64,000 bases of DNA, taken from the NCBI GenBank assembly GCA_014843695.1, contig JABXNX010000098.1, forward strand, positions 1-64,000, read 5' to 3'. The notes under the pieces are model-generated. The model was not told the DNA's origin and made no database searches. It was given only the letters and a program-made list of their open reading frames with translations. Made by a program: the position numbers and the translations under genes. Below, piece by piece: positions 23,115 through 33,900 of the stretch (positions are counted from its first letter, which is position 1; every line of letters starts with the position of its first letter). Source of the DNA: Archivesica marissinica. Its lineage: Eukaryota; Mollusca; Bivalvia; Venerida; Vesicomyidae.

Positions 23115-25387
23115 ATGGAAACCTTAATATGTTCATCTAATGTCCGCGGGCTTGCAAACACCAAGAAGCGACTGCAAATATTCCAGTGGTTAAAACGCAA
23201 AACATATGTCAATATGCCTTTTACAGGAAACTCATTCTACTAAAGAATCATTTGGAAATTGGAAATCAGAATGGAAAGGTGAGGCATAGTTTAGCGGAAC
23301 AAAACACAATAGTGAAGGTGTCGCAATTCTTATTAATGAAGTATACCCATGCGTAATCACAAACTTTGAAGAAAAAATAAACGGTCGAATAATTTCACTG
23401 GAACTAAAAATAAAAGAACTTCAATTCACTTTAATTAATATTTATGGACACATACAGATGACCAGCACTTTTACAAAGTGATAGAAATATATCTGCTAGA
23501 AAATAATGATAAAAATGTCTTAATAGGCTGTGATTTTAATACAATATTAGATGTTGACAAAGATAAGAAAAATGGTCAAAAGGACACGTATCTTAAAATG
23601 TAGACAAACAATTTAAAAACAATTTATGACGTTATAAAACAAAACAATTTAGTAGATAAAATATGCAACAGCTAAAAAACAACAACAGTGTAAACAAGAA
23701 CTTGAACTGAAGAAAACAATAGAAGAATTAAAACATAAACTAGTTGATGATAATACAAACACCAACAACTTACAAGAATGATTAAATGAAACACATGAGC
23801 TGCTTAACAATATACTTGAACAAAGAATAAATTGACTTATGATACGAACAAAAGTTATTCATATTGAATCTAACGAAACAAATACAAAATATTTTGCTAA
23901 TTTAGAAAAACAGCATGCTGAGCAAAAGAATATCAATGCACTTAACGTTTCCAATAAAAATATAACTGATCCAACCACAATTCTAGAAGAGGAAAGGATA
24001 TTTTATAAAAACTTATATAAACACAAACAAACAGCTGCTTCATGTCTCAACTTCTTTAATGAAACAGTAACTAAATTAGAATTAGATGATTCTCGACAAT
24101 ATGATGGCCTTTTAGCCGAGTTTGAATGTTGCCAAGCATTATATGAAATGAAAAATAACAAAAGCCCTGGTTCCGATGGTTTAACAGTTGAATTTTACAA
24201 AATCTTATGGAAACATTTAAAGGAATAATATATTAAATTGATAAACTTCTCTTTTCAACAAGGTGAATTAACATGCAAAATCAGGGCATAATAACATTCT
24301 TGCCAAAATCAGTTAAAAGACTCGTAACTTCTGTCAAATTGGTGGCCTATTAGTCTCCTCAATGTAGACTATAAAATAGCAACTAAAACTATTTCAAACA
24401 GAATTAAAAAGGTTTTGCATAAAATAATAAGTCCTGAACAAACCGGTTTCTAAAGGTCGCTATATAGGCGAAAATGTTAAGACTGATATTTGAAATCATT
24501 GAATATGCTGACGAAAATAATCTCCCTTGTCTGCTCTTCTTCTCGGATTACAAAAAAGCATTTGAGAGTCTTGACCACAAGTTCATATTCAAGAGTTTAA
24601 ATCACCTAAAATTTGGAGTATCCTTTACTAATTGGGTTCACTTGTTCTACAATCAGTCAACTAGTGTCATCATCAACAATGGTAATATGTCTGAAGCTTT
24701 TCCAATTGAAAGAGGTGTACAACAAGGATGTCCATTATCATCTTCTCTCTTCATTATATGTATGGAACTACTATCAAACTTCATTACAAACAATAATACA
24801 ATAGTTGGAATAAAAATAAGAAATAAAGAACTTAAACAAACCCTGTTTGCGGTTGATGCAACATACATTAACAATGGACAAAAAGATTCTTTAAACGCCT
24901 AAGTATGATTATCAAAGAATATGGTAAGGCGTCAGGATTAAATATAAATGTTTCAAAATCTAAGATATTGCGTGTAGGCTCTTTAAAAACTTCAAATGTA
25001 AAATATAGTGTAGAAACATCTTTTATTTGGACGTCAGAATCCGCCAAAACTATAGGGATGAACTTCTTTAATGACAAGGAAAGAAATATAAAAAATACCC
25101 TAGAACAAAAACTACTAGAGTTCAGAAATTGTTTAAAAGTGGTAACATCGAAAGCTAACGTTAATGGGAAAAGTTATGATAATAAAAAAACGATTGCTTT
25201 ACCAAAACTTGTATATCTGTTCACTGTGCTCCCTAACCCTGAACCAGAAGTTGTAACAGCGATAAAAAATCAATATATTGTTTTATCTGGGTTTGACCTT
25301 ATCGATACACCCTTATTTTTATGTATTCCTTATTTTCATTTGCTTGTACATTTTTCTCCTAATAACCCAAACTTGTTCCAAATATGA
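23115..25387 (+). pseudogene. Degenerate L1/Tx1-type non-LTR retrotransposon (EN + RT)
   Basis: The N-terminal endonuclease is visible as NVRGLANTKKRLQIFQWL (23130-23190), GVAILINEVYPC (about 23320) and LIGCDFNTILD (about 23520). The RT region gives NNKSPGSDGLTVEFYK (about 24155-24200), PISLLNVDYKIATKTISNRI with a frameshift (24345-24405), FFSDYKKAFESLDHKFI (24540), ERGVQQGCPLSSSLF (24710-24755) and FAVDATY (about 24844). The normal catalytic F/YADD is FAVD, so the first catalytic Asp is lost. Several stops and frameshifts interrupt it. The KSPGSDGL..FYK signature fits the L1/Tx1 group. It is flanked by inverted copies of a ~270-bp element. Confidence 0.85.
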
Positions 25388-25410
25388 CTTTTTGGATACT
25401 CTTGACTTGA

Positions 25411-25686
25411 ACAGGGATCAGTTTAGAGGACGATGTGGGCAAAATTGTCGCCCTAGGGACCCTGACTTCTCCCTAAATAACATTTTTTTGTTGGTTTTTA
25501 TGATTTTCAAGCAAAATTTTGTCTAGTAAGATACACTGGTCCATTATAAAGCACTCCTTCTATTCAAATGTTGTATTTAATGGTTGTACTGTGCATTTTA
25601 ACCCTATTTTGCAGAAGTATATTAAAGAACACCATTTAAGATCACACGCTTTCTCACTTCTCCCAAAAATTAGAATGAACCCTGCT
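25411..25686 (-). repeat. ~270-bp dispersed element, copy 2 (right arm, inverted)
   Basis: Reverse complement of 22374-22630. It extends further at its inner end, with ACAGGGATCAGTTTAGAGG matching the end of the third copy at 41080-41103. Confidence 0.85.
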
Positions 25687-25750
25687 TAAAATCAATGATT
25701 TCAGAAGTAATTAATCGCCATGTTTATTGTTTACCATTGTGGGTTATGGT

Positions 25751-25984
25751 TTAACCCATTCAACACCAAGTAACTCACATGGACTGGTCCATGATATTCA
25801 TAAACCAATAAATGAATCAGAAAATCACATTTGGACAAGTTCATTTATCAAAATGGGTAGTTATGTCTAAAAATAGTCCTATCACTGGCAAAAAATGTAG
25901 ATCCTGATGAGACGGCTCGTCACGAGCCGGCTCATCTGGATCTACACTTTTTGTAAGCCTAGTCTGCGGTGTTGAAAGGGTTAA
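25751..25984. mobile_element. Palindromic MITE (TTAA-ended, group 2)
   Basis: Ends TTAACCCATTCAACACC and GGTGTTGAAAGGGTTAA. Core arms with GTAGATCCTGATGAGACG/CATCTGGATCTAC flank CTCGTCACGAG. Confidence 0.82.
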
Positions 25985-26561
25985 CAGAACGAATAAATGC
26001 ATGATTATCGTCCTCGGGTGAAGCACGACTAATAGTAATAAGATATGGCTTGCCGTAAATACTTCAAATGAAATATTATTAAACTCAGCGACAAAACAAA
26101 TATTTTCTATTGATATTCGGAATTTGATATTGATAGCGAATCGACCTGCGGGAATCGATGATACATCTATATCGCGATTATGAATGACATCTTATCTAGT
26201 CAACAGCTATAATGTCTTAGCAATAAGTCAAGGATGCCATTCTCAGTGCCTGCTACTAATAAAGACAGTTTGATCTATGCTCGAACATAATCTCAGAATC
26301 ATATCATAAACATGAATGCATTAACTACATAATTATGGTTATATGTACGCATATTTGGTAACACAAAACATTTCACACGATCATCATATTCAAAATAAGT
26401 GCAGCAATTTGCATACCCCCTCCCCAACACTGAACAGACCACTCCCACAAGGGCGTTATATATTTCCATTGATTTTAGTAGCACTAATGTTTCACTCTAC
26501 TACCTTGCAATATTTCCCAACATGACAACTCTTCTACATAAACATATTTTAATCAATATTG
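25985..26561. other. 3' flank of the receptor gene
   Basis: Contains the probable 3' UTR of the minus-strand gene. No clear minus-strand AATAAA within the first 500 bases after the stop. The nearest I see is near 25725. Confidence 0.4.
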
Positions 26562-27917
26562 TTAAGAGGTACGTACAATGCCATTGATCTTTTTTGGAGG
26601 TCTCTTTGGATTATTGGGACTATTAATATTAACGTCTTTCTCAGAGACAGTACCGAGATCTTTCATGGTTAGAGCTTCCCCTGTTCTAACCTCTCTAACG
26701 TTTAAATATTCTGGTACATCTGTGCTAGACATTCCATTTGCCATTCCACTATTACCATGGTTACCAGAATCCCCACTAACAATTCTCCCATTTTCATTCG
26801 ACACTTCACTCACACATTTGTTAACAGATTTACAACCAGAAGCACTTTCTCTGTTATCTGAGCCCATAGTTTGCTCAGTGGACTTGCTTGCGACACTTTC
26901 AATACTTCCAACACTCCCGTCAATGTCTGAAATACTGGTATCGTCAGGATCACCTCTCTCTCCTACTTCACTACTGTTCACTATCACTGGATCAGAGTTA
27001 CTCTCATCTTCAGAAACAGAGTCTATATCTATATCAGCACTATGTATATAACTACCATGTAGAATACCATCAGGAATTATACAATCTAATCCACCATTAG
27101 AATCACTTTGTTCAATATCGTCATTAATTGCACTATTGGATAGTATCACAGGTGTATGGCATGGAGAATTGATATGGCACAGTTTATTATGTTCGATTTT
27201 TGCTATGAACTTGTCATCAGTAACTTCATGGACATTTTCATCATAACTATCACTAATTTTAGTCTCTTCTTCTTCTTCTTCTTCTTCTTCTTCTTCTTCT
27301 TCTTCTTCTTCGGTATTCTCCTGAGATAAGTATGTAGGTGCTAAAACCGAATAGGATGCAATATCCTTTAGTTCAATACTTTCTTGAGGATTGTATTTGG
27401 GCAATTTAGTTTCTTGTTCAGTCAATTGCATGATATCTGATTTATTTAGGTTCCTTTCATCAGTAAAAAAATCAACATCTGATAAAAGGCTACTTATGCT
27501 TTTATCATCTATTGATTTATCAGGTCTAGAAACGTATCCAAAATTCTGAGAATCATTTCCTATTTTAACACTTTCATATGAACCAGTTTTGACAGATTCA
27601 TGTTCAGATCTTACAGATTCTTGCTCCGAGTCAATATCGGCTGGCTGTTTATACCCATCTATATTATCCACATCAAATTCATCCAAAGCATCTGAAATAT
27701 CACATACAGAATATTTCCTGTCATTACCAATGTCCGCATAATTGGTTTGCTTGTGTTTAATAAGTGGATCACTCTCTGAGCTGTTTGGTACCTCAGTGAC
27801 AATGGTACTTTGGCTGGAGTATGGAAATCTATAATCCGTGGCTGAGCCAATACCTGATGTTTCACTGGAATGTTCATCTTCCTGCGATTTGATTAGCTGA
27901 ACATCCTGACCTGATTT
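26562..27917 (-). CDS. Receptor exon 10: cytoplasmic tail and stop
   Basis: Acceptor TTTCTTTCAG, 452 codons including the TAA stop. Holds RFPYSSQ, LPKYNPQ and APTYLSQ (three YxxQ motifs), further tyrosines (NYADIG, SYESVK, YDENV) and the Glu run. Ends PKRPPKKINGIVRTS. A GTACGT donor overlaps the last codons (about 26573), so a longer isoform using another 3' exon is possible. Confidence 0.85.
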   Translation of the reverse strand, partial: KSGQDVQLIKSQEDEHSSETSGIGSATDYRFPYSSQSTIVTEVPNSSESDPLIKHKQTNYADIGNDRKYSVCDISDALDEFDVDNIDGYKQPADIDSEQESVRSEHESVKTGSYESVKIGNDSQNFGYVSRPDKSIDDKSISSLLSDVDFFTDERNLNKSDIMQLTEQETKLPKYNPQESIELKDIASYSVLAPTYLSQENTEEEEEEEEEEEEEEEETKISDSYDENVHEVTDDKFIAKIEHNKLCHINSPCHTPVILSNSAINDDIEQSDSNGGLDCIIPDGILHGSYIHSADIDIDSVSEDESNSDPVIVNSSEVGERGDPDDTSISDIDGSVGSIESVASKSTEQTMGSDNRESASGCKSVNKCVSEVSNENGRIVSGDSGNHGNSGMANGMSSTDVPEYLNVREVRTGEALTMKDLGTVSEKDVNINSPNNPKRPPKKINGIVRTS

Positions 27918-30900
27918 CTGAAAGAAACAAGATGCTCATTGTACAAGTCTTCCACATCAATACATGATTTACTTTCATGGAAAGGGTCTTCCTTAAATTG
28001 AGTGAATACATTTTTTAATAGATATTATATATTGCCTGTTATTGAAACTGAGTAGGTTTTCTGTAAAATATAATGTGTAACAAAGTTCCAACTCATTCAT
28101 GTCAATATAAACCAGACATTTTATTTCATTTTCAGATGATATCATGGCCGTAACAGTTTTCGGACCTCTAAGGTCGACTTACATGTACATCAACTGTCAT
28201 ACTATTATGGGGTACTGTGATATAACAACCTACCTGTATATCTACTGTCATACTATTATGGGGTACTGTGATATAACAACCTACCTGTATATCTACTGTC
28301 ATACTATTATGGGGTACTGTGATATAACAACCTACCTGTATATCTACTGTCATACTATTATGGGGTACTGTGATATAACAACCTACCTGTATATCTACTG
28401 TCATACTATTATGGGGTACTGTGATATAACAACCTACCTGTATATCTACTGTCATACTATTATGGGGTACTGTGATATAACAACCTACCTGTATATCTAC
28501 TGTCATACTATTATGGGGTACTGTGATATAACAACCTACCTGTATATCTACTGTCATACTATTATGGGGTACTGTGATATAACAACCTACCTGTATATCT
28601 ACTGTCATACTATTATGGGGTACTGTGATATAACAACCTACCTGTATATCTACTGTCATACTATTATGGGGTACTGTGATATAACAACCTACCTGTATAT
28701 CTACTGTCATACTATTATGGTGTACTGTGATATAACAACCTACCTGTACATCTACTGTCATACTGTTATGGGGTACTGTAACAACCTACCTGTACATATA
28801 CTGTCATACTAGTATGGGGTACTGTAACAACCTACCTGTACATCTACTGTCATACTATTATGGTGTACTGTAACAACCTACCTGTACATCTACTGTCATA
28901 CTATTATGGGGTACTGTAACAACCTACCTGTACATCTACTGTCATACTATTATGGGGTACTGTAACAACCTACCTGTACATCTACTGTCATACTATTATG
29001 GTGTACTGTAACAACCTACCTGTACATCTACTGTCATACTATTATGGGGTACTGTAACAACCTACCTGTACATCTACTGTCATACTATTATGGTGTACTG
29101 TGATATAACAACCTACCTGTACATCAACTGTCATACTATTATGGTGTACTGTAACAACCTACCTGTACATCTACTGTCATACTATTATGGTGTACTGTGA
29201 TATAACAACCTACCTGTACATCAACTGTCATACTATTATGGTGTACTGTGATATAACAACCTACCTGTACATATACTGTCATACTATTATGGGGTACTGT
29301 AACAACCTACCTGTACATCTACTGTCATACTATTATGGTGTACTGTAACAACCTACCTGTACATCTACTGTCATACTATTGTGGGGTACTGTAACAACCT
29401 ACCTGTACATCTACTGTCATACTATTATGGTGTACTGTAACAACCTACCTGTACATCTACTGTCATACTATTGTGGGGTACTGTAACAACCTACCTGTAC
29501 ATCTACTGTCATACTATTATGGTGTACTGTAACAACCTACTTGTACATCTACTGTCATACTGTTATGGGGTACTGTGATTAACAACCTACCTGTACATAT
29601 ACTGTCATACTATTATGGGGTACTGTAACAACCTACCTGTACATCTACTGTCATACTATTATGGGGTACTGTAACAACCTACCTGTACATCTACTGTCAT
29701 ACTATTATGGTGTACTGTGATATAACAACCTACCTGTACATCAACTGTCATACTATTATGGTGTACTGTAACAACCTACCTGTACATCTACTGTCATACT
29801 ATTCTGGGGTACTGTAACAACCTACCTGTACATCTACTGTCATACTATTCTGGGGTACTGTAACAACCTACCTGTACATCTACTGTCATACTATTATGGT
29901 GTACTGTAACAACCTACTTGTACATCTACTGTCATACTGTTATGGGGTACTGTGATATAACAACCTACCTGTACATATACTGTCATACTAGTATGGGGTA
30001 CTGTAACAACCTACCTGTACATCTACTGTCATACTATTCTGGGGTACTGTAACAACCTACCTGTACATCTACTGTCATACTATTCTGGGGTACTGTAACA
30101 ACCTACCTGTACATCTACTGTCATACTATTCTGGGGTACTGTAACAACCTACCTGTACATCTACTGTCATACTATTCTGGGGTACTGTAACAACCTACCT
30201 GTACATCTACTGTCATACTATTCTGGGGTACTGTAACAACCTACCTGTACATCTACTGTCATACTATTCTGGGGTACTGTAACAACCTACCTGTACATCT
30301 ACTGTCATACTATTCTGGGGTACTGTAACAACCTACCTGTACATCTACTGTCATACTATTCTGGGGTACTGTAACAACCTACCTGTACATCTACTGTCAT
30401 ACTATTCTGGGGTACTGTAACAACCTACCTGTACATCNNNNNNNNNNNNNNNNNNNNNNNNNNNNNNNNNNNNNNNNNNNNNNNNNNNNNNNNNNNNNNN
30501 NNNNNNNNNNNNNNNNNNNNNNNNNNNNNNNNNNNNNNNNNNNNNNNNNNNNNNNNNNNNNNNNNNNNNNNNNNNNNNNNNNNNNNNNNNNNNNNNNNNN
30601 NNNNNNNNNNNNNNNNNNNNNNNNNNNNNNNNNNNNNNNNNNNNNNNNNNNNNNNNNNNNNNNNNNNNNNNNNNNNNNNNNNNNNNNNNNNNNNNNNNNN
30701 NNNNNNNNNNNNNNNNNNNNNNNNNNNNNNNNNNNNNNNNNNNNNNNNNNNNNNNNNNNNNNNNNNNNNNNNNNNNNNNNNNNNNNNNNNNNNNNNNNNN
30801 NNNNNNNNNNNNNNNNNNNNNNNNNNNNNNNNNNNNNNNNNNNNNNNNNNNNNNNNNNNNNNNNNNNNNNNNNNNNNNNNNNNNNNNNNNNNNNNNNNNN

Positions 30901-33900
30901 NNNNNNNNNNNNNNNNNNNNNNNNNNNNNNNNNNNNNNNNNNNNNNNNNNNNNNNNNNNNNNNNNNNNNNNNNNNNNNNNNNNNNNNNNNNNNNNNNNNN
31001 NNNNNNNNNNNNNNNNNNNNNNNNNNNNNNNNNNNNNNNNNNNNNNNNNNNNNNNNNNNNNNNNNNNNNNNNNNNNNNNNNNNNNNNNNNNNNNNNNNNN
31101 NNNNNNNNNNNNNNNNNNNNNNNNNNNNNNNNNNNNNNNNNNNNNNNNNNNNNNNNNNNNNNNNNNNNNNNNNNNNNNNNNNNNNNNNNNNNNNNNNNNN
31201 NNNNNNNNNNNNNNNNNNNNNNNNNNNNNNNNNNNNNNNNNNNNNNNNNNNNNNNNNNNNNNNNNNNNNNNNNNNNNNNNNNNNNNNNNNNNNNNNNNNN
31301 NNNNNNNNNNNNNNNNNNNNNNNNNNNNNNNNNNNNNNNNNNNNNNNNNNNNNNNNNNNNNNNNNNNNNNNNNNNNNNNNNNNNNNNNNNNNNNNNNNNN
31401 NNNNNNNNNNNNNNNNNNNNNNNNNNNNNNNNNNNNNTGGGGTACTGTAACAACCTACCTGTACATCTACTGTCATACTATTCTGGGGTACTGTAACAAC
31501 CTACCTGTACATCTACTGTCATACTATTATGGTGTACTGTAACAACCTACCTGTACATCTACTGTCATACTATTATGGTGTACTGTAACAACCTACCTGT
31601 ACATCTACTGTCATACTATTATGGGGTACTGTAACAACCTACCTGTACATCTACTGTCATACTATTATGGGGTACTGTAACAACCTACCTGTACATCTAC
31701 TGTCATACTATTATGGGGTACTGTAACAACCTACCTGTACATCTACTGTCATACTATTATGGGGTACTGTAACAACCTACCTGTACATCTACTGTCATAC
31801 TAGTATGGGGTACTGTAACAACCTACCTGTACATCTACTGTCATACTATTCTGGGGTACTGTAACAACCTACCTGTACATCTACTGTCATACTATTCTGG
31901 GGTACTGTAACAACCTACCTGTACATCTACTGTCATACTATTATGGGGTACTGTAACAACCTACCTGTACATCTACTGTCATACTATTATGGGGTACTGT
32001 AACAACCTACCTGTACATCTACTGTCATACTATTCTGGGGTACTGTAACAACCTACCTGTACATCTACTGTCATACTATTCTGGGGTACTGTAACAACCT
32101 ACCTGTACATCTACTGTCATACTATTATGGGGTACTGTAACAACCTACCTGTACATCTACTGTCATACTATTGTGGGGTACTGTAACAACCTACCTGTAC
32201 ATCTACTGTCATACTATTATGGTGTACTGTAACAACCTACCTGTACATCTACTGTCATACTATTGTGGGGTACTGTAACAACCTACCTGTACATCTACTG
32301 TCATACTATTATGGTGTACTGTAACAACCTACTTGTACATCTACTGTCATACTGTTATGGGGTACTGTGATATAACAACCTACCTGTACATATACTGTCA
32401 TACTAGTATGGGGTACTGTAACAACCTACCTGTACATCTACTGTCATACTATTATGGGGTACTGTAACAACCTACCTGTACATCTACTGTCATACTATTA
32501 TGGTGTACTGTGATATAACAACCTACCTGTACATCAACTGTCATACTATTATGGTGTACTGTAACAACCTACCTGTACATCTACTGTCATACTATTCTGG
32601 GGTACTGTAACAACCTACCTGTACATCTACTGTCATACTATTCTGGGGTACTGTAACAACCTACCTGTACATCTACTGTCATACTATTATGGTGTACTGT
32701 AACAACCTACTTGTACATCTACTGTCATACTGTTATGGGGTACTGTGATATAACAACCTACCTGTACATATACTGTCATACTAGTATGGGGTACTGTAAC
32801 AACCTACCTGTACATCTACTGTCATACTATTCTGGGGTACTGTAACAACCTACCTGTACATCTACTGTCATACTATTCTGGGGTACTGTAACAACCTACC
32901 TGTACATCTACTGTCATACTATTCTGGGGTACTGTAACAACCTACCTGTACATCTACTGTCATACTATTCTGGGGTACTGTAACAACCTACCTGTACATC
33001 TACTGTCATACTATTGGGGTACTGTACAACCTACCTGTACATCTACTGTCATACTATATGGGGTACTGTAACAACCTACCTGTACATCTACTGTCATACT
33101 ATTCTGGGGTACTGTAACAACCTACCTGTACATCTACTGTCATACTATTATGGGGTACTGTAACAACCTACCTGTACATCTACTGTCATACTATTCTGGG
33201 GTACTGTAACAACCTACCTGTACATCTACTGTCATACTATTCTGGGGTACTGTAACAACCTACCTGTACATCTACTGTCATACTATTATGGGGTACTGTA
33301 ACAACCTACCTGTACATCTACTGTCATACTATTATGGGGTACTGTAACAACCTACCTGTACATCTACTGTCATACTATTATGGGGTACTGTAACAACCTA
33401 CCTGTACATCTACTGTCATACTATTATGGGGTACTGTAACAACCTACCTGTACATCTACTGTCATACTATTATGGGGTACTGTAACAACCTACCTGTACA
33501 TCTACTGTCATACTATTATGGTGTACTGTAACAACCTACCTGTACATCTACTGTCATACTATTATGGTGTACTGTGATATAACAACCTACCTGTACATCA
33601 ACTGTCATACTATTATGGTGTACTGTAACAACCTACCTGTACATCTACTGTCAACACTATTCGGGGTACTGTAACAACCTACCTGTACATCTACTGTCAT
33701 ACTATTCTGGGGTACTGTAACAACCTACCTGTACATCTACTGTCATACTATTATGGTGTACTGTAACAACCTACTTGTACATCTACTGTCATACTGTTAT
33801 GGGGTACTGTGATATAACAACCTACCTGTACATATACTGTCATACTAGTATGGGGTACTGTAACAACCTACCTGTACATCTACTGTCATACTATTCTGGG

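Noticed and set aside
28144..28812. 222-residue open frame with a Tyr/Cys-rich 17-residue repeat
   Set aside because: Product of the 51-bp unit length. It ends as soon as units become 46 bp, and the reverse strand is open too.
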